Shown here: piece after piece, positions 23,892 to 34,690 of the stretch
Layout of the letters: each line of letters begins with the position of its first letter
Position numbering within the stretch: position 1 is the stretch's first letter
Assembly: GCF_030864355.1 (NCBI RefSeq)
Contig: NC_083396.1
Span: 124,001-188,000 of the forward strand
DNA length: 64,000 bases
Reading direction: 5' to 3'
Source of the DNA: Cutaneotrichosporon cavernicola
Taxonomy: Eukaryota; Basidiomycota; Tremellomycetes; Trichosporonales; Trichosporonaceae
Made by a program: the position numbers and the translations under genes
The notes under the pieces: generated by a model
Databases searched by the model: none
The model's input: the letters and a program-made list of their open reading frames with translations, nothing else
Told to the model about the DNA's origin: nothing

Positions 23892-25049
23892 ATGCCCCTC
23901 CCAAAGTGTCGCCCAGGCTTCACGGACCACATCTTCAAGACGGCTGCCGGTGTCCAGCTTCCTCTGCGCGTGTGGCCGCCAGCAAAACCCAAAGCCGCCT
24001 CCGCAGCCAACGGTCCTGAGCGCAAGGGGGCTCCTTGGCTCCTCTGGATTCACGGCGGTATGTCTTGACCTGGGCCCCGCTTCTCTCCTAGGCCCCTCTT
24101 CACCATTCAGCTAGCTGACAGCAGGTGGGTATACGTGCGGCAAGTGGTCTGCGCCGACGAGCTGGGTGTCCAGCGCCTTCGGGGACCGCGGGTATGGTGT
24201 CGTGTCGGTCGGGTATCGCCTGCAGCCCCAGGCCTCGATGTTGGACATGGTGCAGGACTGTGTCGACGCTGCCGCGTGGTGCCATGACCACGTATCGCCC
24301 CTCGGACTCAACCCCGACCGATGGGCTGTGGGCGGCGCCAGTTCGGGAGCAACGCTAGCGGCCATGGTCGCGCTCCGCGCGACACACAAGCCCCGCGCAT
24401 TCGTCAACGTCTATGGCCTCACCGATACCGAGCACTACCTCGACGACGAGGCGGTCCGTGCGCCTCCACCCGACGACTACGTCATGTCCACCGACGACGA
24501 GCTGGCCGAGCTCGTGCAGGACTGGGATGCCAGTAACGCATCCGTCCAAAACCCATGGGCTAGCGAGATGCCGCCGACAGTGTCGCTCGAAGACGCGCGC
24601 GCCGCCTTTGGACTTGAAGACTGGGAGCCGACACGGGAACAGTTCGTCCGATCAGACCTGTACTCATACGTCGCCAAGAACCGCAACCTGATGGAGATTG
24701 TGTACCGGCGCAGCAAGTTTGGGACGGATACTGCGTTCCGCGAACATGTGCGGTCCCACTCGCCATACCAAGTACTTCAGAAACGAGAGACGTTTTTGCC
24801 CACGTTCTTCATGCACGGCACGGGCGACAATATTGTGCCGGTGGTGCAGAGTTGGAAGTTTGCCGAACGCCTGGTCGAGATGGATGTCGACATTGCCGAG
24901 GTGTACGACGAGGGCAAGGGACACGTATATGACTTGGGGTTCGAGGTAGGTTTTTTCGAGTGAGCAAGCTGACATTCAAGGAGGGAGATGAGGGGTGGAA
25001 GAAGAATGTTGAGCCTTGCATGGCATTCGTCGACCGTCATCTAAAGTAG
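23892..25049 (+). CDS. Alpha/beta hydrolase, HSL-type esterase/lipase
   Basis: Three exons (introns 24058-24124 and 24946-24980) give 351 aa. The oxyanion-hole motif HGGGY sits at about residues 54-58 and is reconstituted only across the first intron. The nucleophile elbow is GASSG near residue 128 (Ser in the middle). The likely acid is the Asp of MHGTGDNIVPV near residue 290 and the His is in GKGHVYDLG near 320. This order and spacing are those of the hormone-sensitive-lipase family, which hydrolyses small carboxylic esters. No signal peptide is visible, so a cytosolic enzyme is likely. The last exon encodes a short amphipathic end (WKKNVEPCMAFVDRHLK) that contributes the final helix of the fold. 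Confidence 0.85.
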
Positions 25050-25500
25050 AGCAACTAGCCCAACTAGAGTAACACGAGTTCGGCAGGACATACACACAAG
25101 AAGGATCCGGAAATGTATTGAGTTACAGGTAGACTCTGTTTCTGTGTACGCCTGCAGCACTCTCAGCTTCTCTTTACATGTCCTTGGCCAGGCAGGAGGA
25201 GAACATCGTTTGCCTCGGGCGCAGCATTGCCGCTGCCCCATCAACGGTTATATCTACTTGGACGAGTCGGCTTAATCCTTGATCCTCTTGATCGCTTTTC
25301 CCCGAAGCTTATCATGACCGGGTACGTTTTTGACCTCGACGCGACTGACCTTTCCTCCCCATCTCCTATCCCCATGCAACCACCGTCCATCTCATACCGG
25401 GTGGTTCAATATGTCGATATCGGATCGTCTGAACTGCGCTGACTCGCCCCCGCACACCCGATCTGGCCTTTCCGTCAGCATGAGCCTCAAGGCCAAAAGA
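25050..25500. other. Intergenic, no gene seen
   Basis: Downstream of the esterase gene. Short frames only, without domain or signal sequence. Confidence 0.45.
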
Positions 25501-25566
25501 TACATCAGGAGGGTGTCGAACCCCCACCGCGCATGGTAGCGCATGATACCGCTTCACCACTGTTGA
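25501..25566 (-). pseudogene. Degenerate tRNA-Gly-like sequence lacking a normal anticodon loop
   Basis: On the minus strand the D-arm GGTGAAGCGGTATCATGCG is nearly the same as that of the tRNA-Gly(GCC) at 34607-34690, and a T arm (gggggttcgacaccctc) follows. The acceptor stem pairs at only about five of seven positions. The anticodon arm collapses to cgc-taccat-gcg with a six-base loop, so no anticodon can be read. It looks like a decayed tRNA copy; a true tRNA with unusual structure is the alternative. Confidence 0.45.
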
Positions 25567-25972
25567 ACGGGCCGCGAAATATTGGAGGTGGAATTGAAGC
25601 TGCCCCAGTTGCCAATGCTCCACTTGACCTTGCTTCCTCTACCTGGCCCCCTCTATCTATACAGAGACTCGACTAACTGGCTACGTTGACCGCGCGGGCC
25701 TGGCAGCTCCAATTCCACCAGCAACAATGCCACAAGTCCAAAGGTAGCTGGTATACCGGCCAATTGCTCACGTGGCAGTCTTATCTGGCTAGGTTCGGGC
25801 CGACGTGCCGGTAGTGGTGTCTTCCGAAAGCCAGAGTACTCAGCGCGTCATGGGCAGACGCCAGTTAGTTTGGCAGGTCAGATATGGAGGAACTGTAACT
25901 TACAAGGGGCAGAACAATGGCCTCACTTTCAGCCCCGAGCTCCTGCAAAAACCGAGCTTTGGCTCACTTGCA
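25567..25972. other. Intergenic, no gene seen
   Basis: Lies between the tRNA-Gly-like relic and tRNA-Asp copy 3. No supported feature. Confidence 0.45.
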
Positions 25973-26055
25973 CTCTCTGTCGGAGAATTGAACTCCGGTC
26001 TCCCGCGGTCACAAGTAATGACAAGCGAGCATACTAGCCACTATACGAACAGAGA
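25973..26055 (-). tRNA. tRNA-Asp(GTC) with a short intron, copy 3
   Basis: The mature part matches copy 1 (acceptor tctctgt/acagaga, anticodon GTC, T arm ccggagttcaattctcc). The intron differs in sequence: an insertion of about ten bases (ttacttgtga) after the anticodon. The gene lies on the opposite strand to copies 1 and 2 and 13 kb away. Confidence 0.92.
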
Positions 26056-27003
26056 TGGTATCAAGTTGATTTTGGGTTTTTGATAACGTAGATGAACCTA
26101 CCGCCAAACATTCCCCCATCAGGTTTCCGCTTCATCACATTCCGTCGACTCTACAAGATGCGACAAACCAGTCGCGTAGCCACATGCCTCAAACGTGACC
26201 TGAGATACACCACACCGGATTGTCGGTGTTCCTCGGTTCCTCGTACTGACGGCCCAGGCACCCCCCTGCCACGGCGCGTTGGATGGCATGACCGCATTGT
26301 CCCCTGATGCTTTCGGGTTCGATCTTCTTGCACGAGGGGGGACTTGAGCTCCCGCCATTGTCCAGCTTGACGTCAACATCTCGATGTCAAAGCCACGTCT
26401 CTAGACGGCTTTTGTCACTACCAGGTTCGGATCTCGGATGAATCTTTGCTTCGCCGTGGCCTAACGTAAGCAATGTTCTTCTATGATGACCAGGTGTGCC
26501 TCCAGCTCGGGGCCTGCGATCGGGATGCAAGCGGCAGGCACCGATGAAGTGGAGCCAGCATGACGGCGGTACACCGGTACGTGAGGACGTCACTTGACGG
26601 TCATTGCTGAATTGTTTAATCGTTGCAAGGTAAGTTGAGAGCAACGTAAAACGAACGGGACGCTGGCCGCCTTTGGGTGGCAACTGCTGTCAACAGGAAC
26701 CATTTCTGGGTCCGAGCTCGGGCTGCATATCCTGCCTGTACGTGCCAAGTGCACGACCATGGACCCTGCGTCATCAGATGTTTGGTCCGTCCCTTCAGGA
26801 GCCCCCGCCCTTGTTCACGGCGTCATCTCTTCATATGGGACCCGATCAGGATGCATAGTGCGGCCAGTGCGGGTTGCTAGGCGGCATCTTTTGGCCGCGA
26901 ATACAAGTCGACTCTTCAACTAGGTAAAAGATGAGAGGGGGACTATTCCTGGGTGAGAATCAATAGGGAATTATCAGGAACATTACAGGTGCAACCGATC
27001 AAC

Positions 27004-27071
27004 TCGCCTCTCAAAACCCCTCCAAACCCCTCCGAACCCCTACAAACCCCTCCAAACCCCTCCAAACCCCC
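27004..27071. repeat. Tandem repeat of a cccctccaaa unit
   Basis: About six near-perfect copies of the ten-base unit aaacccctcc follow one another, with single-base variants (ccgaa, ctacaaa). Confidence 0.9.
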
Positions 27072-27156
27072 GGATTGCCGGCATCGTTGCTCTGCAGCAG
27101 AGCGCCTGATATACGACGCATTGGAGACGGGTGAATTATACAGGTGGGTCTGGTAG

Positions 27157-27226
27157 TGTGGTGATCTAGTGATCTAGTCGTCTAGTGATCTAGTGATCTA
27201 GTCATCTAGTGCTCTAGTCATCTAGT
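27157..27226. repeat. Tandem repeat of a tgatctag-like unit
   Basis: About eight copies of (g)tgatctag with variants gtcgtctag, gtcatctag and gtgctctag. It sits 90 bases after the first array. Confidence 0.9.
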
Positions 27227-28089
27227 GCTGACTGAGTGTGCCGAGTGAACTGGGCGGTGAGACAATTAAATACCGAATAGACTTTTACGCCTCAGGGTTA
27301 GGCAATGTAAATATTGAACCCTCCATACTCAATACCCCTCCAGCCTTTGGGTATTGTGTGTGCCTCAATAACTCGACCCGGGGGTTACCATTTGCATTGC
27401 CCGCTACAAAAGTGATGGGTTGAGTGGTTGAAACGGATGAATGAGGATATTCCGATAATGGTTGCTCCACGGTGTAGGCGTACGTGCGGAACACGGACTA
27501 ACCCTGCGCTATAGACTAAGAGCCCTCAAAGTTTTGCCCAGGGTTGAAAGGAAGCAAGTATGAATATCTCGCCAATCAGCCAAGAAACTAAGACAAGGGC
27601 CAAGAAGATCGGATCAAGCCAGGGCCTGCCTGGCCTGGATCATCAACCAAGGGAAAATCCTACCTCTGTCCTAGTACCTAATGCCCGAGTCCTACCTCTT
27701 CTGTAAGAACATGATTCAGAGTTAGTAGCGACTGTGGAGCTGCAGACCTCGAGAGCTCGAGTGGTACTCTGGAAAACGCCGTGTTGAATCAGACCTTCCA
27801 TTCTCAAACTATCACTTCAGCCAGGTGCGCCTTGATTCTCTCCTCTTCGTCATACCAACATTACCTCGCTTCCCCTTTACATCTTACTACACTTCACCTT
27901 GTTTCTCTTGTTTCCGTCGTTCCCTGTATAACAACCTTCCCGCTACTTGCCCGCCAAGCCGTCGGCCCCCCTTCCTCCCCGCCCGACCACATCGCCATCA
28001 TCGGCGCCCTCTTCATCCTGTATCACCACTCTCCATCTTCCTGATCAACTCTCTGTATCACTAGCACCTACTCCACCTCCTTGCACGCC

Positions 28090-31000
28090 ATGGGCAAGTT
28101 TGCGGACAAGATGGCCGACAGGCTGGGTGACCACCCAGCCGGCAACCATGTGAGTCGACCCCGACGCCTTGCTACCAAATGTGCAGCCAAGAGCTAACAG
28201 TAGCTTCGCGGCAAGAAATGGGGTGAAATCTTCGGCAGCGCACTGCTCGCGCTAGGCGTGCTCTCTCTCGTTGGCGTATGGGCAGGTGAGTCACAGTCAT
28301 GAATCAGAGCACGGAGGCTGGTGCGGGCTGGATCTGAGCGTCACGCCGACCCCCCCACCATCCAACATTCCGTTCATGGGACGTTGCTGACGAGATCAGC
28401 TGCGACGGCCGGTTACGAAGGGACGAGTCGATTCTCGCCCAACTACAACCTCACCGACAATGACCACTGGTTCTCAAAGTTCATTCCGGGCCGCACAGGC
28501 AACCTCTGCCAGCCTGCATAGTGAGTGTTTCGGAAGAACCCACTGGGGGTATCAGCTGACACTCAGCATCAACACTGGTCAGCAGTTCCGCACCACCAAT
28601 GGTGTGTTCCTCTGGGAGATGGGCAAGCAGTTCAACGTGACCATGTCGGAGATTGGCAACAACAGCACCATGGTCAACTTCAATGGCACCGGTCAGCAAT
28701 ATGCCGACAACAAGCTTGAGCACTGCGACCTTTCTGGACGTGAGTGACACCCGGGACTCGTGGTCATGATGTTTAGAGGCGTGACGCCACAGGCCCTTCT
28801 AGAAGCGTTACTCACGCCAGTGTCGGTTGACATGGACCTCTTCCAGGCGCAGGTCACCGTCAAGCTGTACGCGACCTGCATTGACCCCGAGTGGCCCGCG
28901 CTACTGCTCTCAAGGAATACCTACTCGGTTGACCAGAGCCGTCTACTGGACAACTCGCTGTGGTTCACCAACGACCTCGTGATGAAGTCCGAGTACAAGG
29001 AACGCAATGACGTGCAAGCGTCCCTGAACGACCTCGCGAATGATCTGTGGAACCGGCAACGTGCGCTGTTCCAGAACGCTCAGATGCCTATCATCCGAGG
29101 CATCCGCATTATCAACGAAAACAACTGCGGCTTCGCGACAGATGACCGGAAAGGGTGCTTCGAGGCACCCCTGCGGGTCAGCAACGACTCGGTTGGCTTC
29201 TACCTGTTCCAGAACCTCACATCCGCCACGACAATGTACGACCCGCAGGCGTGGACCATCACAACGAACAACTTTGTCCAGTCGCTCTTCGCTGCTGCGC
29301 GGTACGACTTTGCCTCCAACATGACGAACAACATCTTTGTGAACAGTACGGCCCGCCAGGCCGTTATCACGGCAACCGAGGACCCTATCGCCAACCTCAC
29401 TCTTGGTTCGCTGAACCAGCTCTCGGGTGCACAGTCGTTCCTCGGCGGAGGTGACTTTGACCCGCCCAAGATCAGCCGCGTGCGCACCAGCTACCTGTGC
29501 ATTGTCAGCAAGATGAAGCCTCCCGCCGATTTTGCCATCTCCGTCCTCGGTCTCGCGTTTGCGCTGTTCGGCGTCGTCTTCGGAGCTGTCATGCTGATTG
29601 TCTCAAAGCTTACGGGCAAGGAACTCGGCTCGAACCCTGTTGTCGCTGCGGCTGCACCTGGGGCGGCGTTGGCACAGGTCGCGACCAACCTCTCACGCCC
29701 GTCTGACGAAGGTCATCCCGACGATCCCGAGGCGCAGAACGAGAAAAATCGTTCGGCGGACGAAATGGGCTCCGGCAACTCACACGCACACAAGGTCAGC
29801 GACGGGTCTGGCGGCACTGCGGTGCCACAGTACGACTCGCGCAATGCCACACCAGCGCCGTCTTACAACTACGGCGCCAAGAGCGCGCAGTACACGCCAC
29901 TGAAGAACAACCAGAGCTTCGACCAACTGTCTGACGGCACTCCGTCTCCCTCAACCACCAAGTACGGCTTCAACTCGTTCGGGTCGCTCAACAAGCTTTC
30001 TGAGCAGCCTCAGATGCCCGGCTCCTCTAGCGCTGGCGGTGCATCTGCAGACAAGAGTAGCAGCAGCGGCCTCGCGGGCCTCGCAGGTGCAGCTGGCGGT
30101 GGCCTCCTGGGTCTCGCTGGCGGTTTCCTCGGCTCCAAATTCGGCAGCGTGACCCCCAAGAACCTCTCGGGAACCAACCTCCAGGGCATGGCGGGTGGTG
30201 CTGGTGCCGCTGATGCCGCAGGCAGCAAGTTCCCAGGCGCCGCGAACCTGCAGAGCATGGCTGGCAACATCCCTGGAGCTCAGAACCTCCAAGGCATGGT
30301 TGGTAACATTCCCGGCGCCTCGAACCTGCAAAGCATGGCGGGCAACATCCCCGGCGCCTCGAACCTGCAAAGCATGGCGGGCAACATCCCCGGCGCCGCG
30401 AACCTTCAAGGCATGGCTGCCAACGTCCCTGGCGCGTCCCACCTGCAAGGCATGGCCGCTGGTGTGCCCGGTGCGTCGGGCCTTGGCGGTATGGCCTCGA
30501 ACATCCCCGGCATGCCACAGGTTTCGAACCTCGCCACCAACGTGCCAGGTGCTACCAACGTCCAGGGGATGGCTGGCGACATTCCCGGTGCCGCATCGCT
30601 ACAGAACATGCCCGGAGCACCTAACCTGACGGCGGCTGGTCTGCAGAACACTGTCGCGGCTGAACCCAGCATGGCACAGTTCGGCAACATGCAGAACCTC
30701 ACTGCGGCCCCATCATCTGCGGTTTCTGGTCTCTCGAATGCCGGTACGGCCGCTGCAGCCGGTCTCGCTGGCGCTGGTGCCGGTGCCCTCGCCGCCGGTG
30801 CGTATGGCATGAGCAAGGATCGTCCCATTAGCGGCGATTCTGCGCTCTACATGAACAAGTCGACGATCCGTGAAGTGCCCGAGACCGACGGCGCTGCCCA
30901 GGTGCCCGCAGGCGCCGCGACGGCCGCTGGGGCTCAGGTGTTCCGCACGCAGTCCAACTCGAGCCTGAAGCGCGCCAACCGCCCCACCAGCATAGACCTC

Positions 31001-31834
31001 TCCGGTACTCAGCCGGCTGTCCGATCCACGAAGGCCGTGCCGACCTCGCCTGGTCCCCCCGTTCGCGGCATCCCGACATCTCCCGGACGGCCAGCGCGCG
31101 CCATCCCCACGTCACCCGGTCCTCCACAGATTAGGCCTCTGAGTGAGGCGCTGGCGTCTACTGTCCCTCTCCCTTCCGCCGCTTCTGTTCCCTCCATCCC
31201 CAAGGTCGCTCCCACTGAATCCTCCTTCCCCACAGCGGCTGCTACCGGCGCCGGTGCTGGCGTACTCGCCGCTGGCGCCGGGTACGCTGCGCTCCACGCC
31301 TCGGCTCCGGCGCAGCCCAATCTCGACGAGTCTGTAACCAGGGTCCGCGACTTTGCCGCGGACCCCCAGGCCGCCATCCCTGCTGCATCTCAGATCCCCA
31401 CTCATGTCCCCACTGGCCTCGGTATTGACGGCCCCGCAGCCAACGCTCAAAGTCATGTCGATGGCGCGGCCTCGGCCGTTGATGGTCAGATCGCGGGCGC
31501 CAACATCCCCGACATCCCCGCGGCTGCGCAGAACCTCGCATCCACGGGGCAAGGCTACATCCAGCCTGCCGTAGCTGCATCGACTGGCGCAGTCGCTGGC
31601 GCAGGCGGCGCAGCCATCCTCGACCACACACCTCGCTCGCCCACTGTCGCTGGGCCCCCGTCCTTCATCACTCCCAGCACGCGCGCAGTCGCTGGTCCAC
31701 CCACCGTTGCCACTCCCACTCCCGGTACCCGCACTGCAGCGGGACCACCTGCCTCACCTTCGCCCGCAGGCGCGCGTGACACCACCCCCATGAGCCCGAC
31801 GTCGGCTGGCCCGCCCGCTGGGTGGCACAAGTAA
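28090..31834 (+). CDS. 1155-aa two-TM protein with large glycosylated loop and repetitive cytosolic tail
   Basis: Five exons; introns are 28150-28203, 28286-28399, 28521-28566 and 28740-28802, and the total length is divisible by three. After a short cytosolic start, TM1 is SALLALGVLSLVGVWAA. A loop of about 420 residues has many NxS/T sequons and Cys pairs (NLCQPAYINTG, CIDPEW, NNCGFATDD). TM2 is near residue 495 (FAISVLGLAFALFGVVFGAVMLIV). About 630 residues follow that are Ala/Gly/Pro/Ser-rich, including a 12-residue repeat (LQSMAGNIPGA type) and several PTSPGPP boxes. The large loop between two spans is a layout seen in uncharacterised Tremellomycete surface proteins. No enzyme motif was found. 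The acceptor at 28802 (ttctag) is needed; the nearer cag breaks frame. Confidence 0.78.
30232..30610 (+). repeat. In-frame 12-residue (36-base) repeat inside the two-TM protein gene
   Basis: Roughly ten units of the form N-L-Q-(S/G)-M-A-G-N-I-P-G-A occur in the protein. Two adjacent units (about 30312-30383) are identical at the DNA level over 36 bases, suggesting recent unit duplication. Outer units are more diverged (HLQGMAAGVPGA, LGGMASNIPGM). Confidence 0.9.
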
Positions 31835-32360
31835 CGCCGCTCAGATCGCATTCTCGGCTCCTAGCATCGCATGGCTAGAGTAGGACTATAGCATTTTGTT
31901 GCAATAATTGCATTAGGCGCGCGGAGGGAGGCAGCGTTACTCAGTACACGAACTGACCCATGTGGAAAGTGTACCCTCTTACTACCAGCACTCGTTCATG
32001 GACGCACTGCGCGGCCGCTCCTCCAGGTTAACATTGTAGACCTCGAAGCAGAACTGGGCAGAACTGGCACAGCCACTCCGTCTTATTAACCCGCCACTCT
32101 AGTGACTCGCCATCACGACGCTCTTACGCTGCGGTTCGTCAGTACCAACCCTACACCGCGGCTTGTCACGTGGAAACCCAAACCAGCCTTGGCCTTGTCA
32201 AATGCTTGTTGTGACGTTCTCGGCGGCCGGTGGTGGGCATATCCGATACCCAACCGGTAATCTCGGTCACTCCAACCGCCGGTCGGTAATCTCCCCCTCC
32301 TCACACTCCCCTCTCACTTAAAGAACATTATGATTCCTCAGAGTACACAATACACGAACC
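31835..32360. other. Intergenic: 3' of the two-TM gene and promoter of the monooxygenase gene
   Basis: No gene. Inverted copies of accggt/ccggcgg-like motifs occur near 32225-32290, where a short direct pair gtaatctc also occurs. Confidence 0.45.
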
Positions 32361-34270
32361 ATGGGCGAGCTCAACCAAACCCCAGCGGCCTTCACCCTTC
32401 CCACCCACCAGGCCGGCTACGCGCCCCCCGCCAAGGTCGATGCAGCAGTCGAGGCCGACCGCTTCATCGCCAAATTGAGCGCCGCAACTGACGGTGATGC
32501 GTTCGCAGCCTTGTTCCGTCCAGATGGGTTCTGGCGCGATTCGCTCGTGTTCACACGCGACTTCCGTACTAATGCCGGTACGCAGCGTATCGCCCAGGCC
32601 GCCAAGGTATCTTCCATCAAGGTCAAGCTGACGACAGGCTACTTTCGGTAACACGCAGGCGACAGACTTTGCCCTCGCCCCAGCTGGCGCCAAGGTCGAC
32701 ACACCTTTCCCAGACCTCACGTTCCTTACTGTACATGTCACGTTTTCGTCTGTTCTCGGCCCAGCCTACGCCGTCGCCCGCCTCACATACAAAGACGGCT
32801 GGAAGGTGTTTACGCTGTACACAGCTCTTACGGGGGTGCACGGACACACGCAGCAGATTGGCGAGGCGCGCGTCCGCGGCACACACAATGACAAGGAACC
32901 GTTTGATGCGCGGCGCGCACGCGAGACGGCACATGAGGGCGGCGATCCCGATGTCCTCATCAGTGAGCTACCTGAGAAGCGAGCTGACGGTAGTCGGGGC
33001 CGGCCATAACGGCCTGACTGTTGCGGCGCAGTGTAAGTCGTTTGGGTTGGATGCGCTCTGTATCGACCGCGAGAAGCGTATCGGTGACAACTGGCGACTT
33101 CGTTACAGCTCGCTCTCACTTCACGATCCAGTGTACACCAACCACCTGCCGTTCATGCCGTTCCCCTCGACGTGGCCGACTTTTACACCGGCGGGCAAGT
33201 TGGCCAACTGGCTCGAGAACTACACGGACGCACTTGACCTCGACGTGTGGACACAGGCGACGACTGACCCGGCCCGTACGCGCTACAACCCCGACTCTGA
33301 GCTGTGGGACGTGACCGTCCTGCGCTCACAGGCTGACGGGAGCGTGAGCGAGCGGATCATGCACGTCCGCCACATGGTCCTCGCCACCGGCATTGCTGGT
33401 GGCGAGGCGCGCCTGCCACCTCCTGTGCCCGGCCAGGAATCCTGGCACGGCTCCATTCTACACTCGTCCCGCCACCCTGGTGGGGCAGCAAGCAAGGGCA
33501 AGCGTGTATTGGTCGTCGGTGCCGCAACGTCGGGACACGACATTGCGATGGACCTCGTGCAAAACGGCGCGCAGGTAACGATGCTGCAGCGTTCGCCGAC
33601 ATTCATCATGTCCATTCGGAACGGGACTCATGTTCTGCAAGCCGGCCTCTTCAACGACCAGACGAACATTGAATTCGCGGACATGACGGCGCGCAGCATC
33701 CCCTCGTCCGTCGGCCGCGCATTCCAGAAACGTTCGACGGCGTGGCTCTCTCAAGTCGATGCGGATCTTCTTGCCGGCCTTAAAAAAGCTGGTTTCCGCA
33801 CATACCCCGGACCGGACGGAGCGGGTTTCTGGCCCCTCGCAGTCGAGAAAGCGGGCGGATACTACTTCGACACAGGAGCGAGCCGCATGATCATCAACGG
33901 CGACATCAAAGTCCGCCAGGGCGAGATTACGTCCTTTGGACCAGGCAACACCGTACGCTTCGTGGACGGAGACGCCGAGTTCGATGAGGTCGTCTTCGCA
34001 ACGGGCTACGGAGGGTATCGCGATACGGTGGCGCGCGCTCTGGGCGACGAGGCGGCGGCGCAACTCACGGCCGTTTATGGGACAGATGCCGAGGGCGAGA
34101 TTCGCGGTATCGCGCGTGAGTGCGGTATCCCCAACGTCATGTTCAATGTCGGTAACCTGGCGTCATCACGGACGTTTTCCAAGAACATTGCCCTCCAGAT
34201 CCTTCTGCAGCGCGACGGCAAGCTCGGCGACCGATACACCATGGCGACGCAGGCTGCAGAGACTGCATAG
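32361..34270 (+). CDS. Flavin-containing monooxygenase with N-terminal NTF2/SnoaL-like domain
   Basis: Three exons (introns 32607-32658 and 32963-32993) give 608 aa. Residues ~30-170 resemble an NTF2/SnoaL-like cone (EADRFIAKLSAATDGDAFAALF, FWRD). Residues ~182 on form an FMO module: the FAD-binding IIGAGHNGLTVAA is created exactly across the second intron, then DREKRIGDNWRLRY. The FMO fingerprint region is WHGSILHSSRH near 335, and the second Rossmann NADPH site VVGAATSGHDIA near 358. ATGYGGY near 518 is the usual C-terminal marker. Such enzymes use NADPH and O2 to oxygenate small N-, S- or carbonyl-containing substrates. The same two-domain layout occurs in many fungal FMO-like proteins. 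No signal peptide is seen, so it is probably cytosolic. Substrate unknown. Confidence 0.88.
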
Positions 34271-34444
34271 GAGTCGGGTTTACAAATGTCTACAAATGTC
34301 TTGATTTTCGAGCTAACATGGCTGCCAAACCTGTTCTGCGGTCTTGAGAGTGTCCGTAAACCAACAGCAGATACTATCCAGTGCGAGGACGGACTGACCG
34401 ACAAGATCAACAATGAGGCCTAAGATTTCTTTACGTAATAATCA

Positions 34445-34533
34445 GGCCACTTAGCTCAGCTGGTTAGAGCGCATGCTTAACACGAGACATCGAGTTACGC
34501 ATGAGGTCGGCGGTTCGATCCCGCCAGAGGTCA
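34445..34533 (+). tRNA. tRNA-Val(AAC) with an intron of about 15 nt
   Basis: The D stem is gctc/gagc. The anticodon stem catgc/gcatg encloses loop ttAACac, which reads anticodon AAC. About 15 bases (cgagacatcgagtta) interrupt the loop after position 37. The T arm is ggcggttcgatcccgcc. The acceptor stem ggccact/agaggtc has one A-A mismatch and one G-T pair; discriminator A. Confidence 0.88.
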
Positions 34534-34606
34534 TATCTTTTGTTCTTCCGAGTCTTCAGTTCTCAGATCAGGTATATATGAGTAAGCCCATATCATTGAA
34601 CTGATA

Positions 34607-34690
34607 ACACCGTTGGTGAAACGGTATCATGCGTCGTTGCCAAGGAATCATTGAATCGACGCGGCAGGGGTTCGACTCCCTTACGGTGTA
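34607..34690 (+). tRNA. tRNA-Gly(GCC) with an intron of about 13 nt
   Basis: Acceptor acaccgt pairs fully with acggtgt, followed by discriminator A. The anticodon stem cgtcg/cgacg encloses ttGCCa, giving anticodon GCC, with an intron of about 13 bases after it. The T arm is aggggttcgactccctt. The 5' nucleotide is A rather than the usual G for tRNA-Gly, so the identity is slightly less certain than the structure. Confidence 0.8.

Larger units (their letters stand above)
26056..28089. other. Gene-poor region with two tandem repeats, ending in the leader of the two-TM protein gene
   Basis: No coding exon is supported. Two short tandem arrays are listed separately. From about 27790 to 28080 the sequence is strongly pyrimidine-rich (ctcttcgtc, ccttcctcccc), consistent with the transcribed leader of the gene starting at 28090. 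Confidence 0.5.

Noticed and set aside
26300..26400. A sequence with a ggttcgat box suggesting another tRNA
   Set aside because: No acceptor stem or anticodon arm could be paired on either strand.
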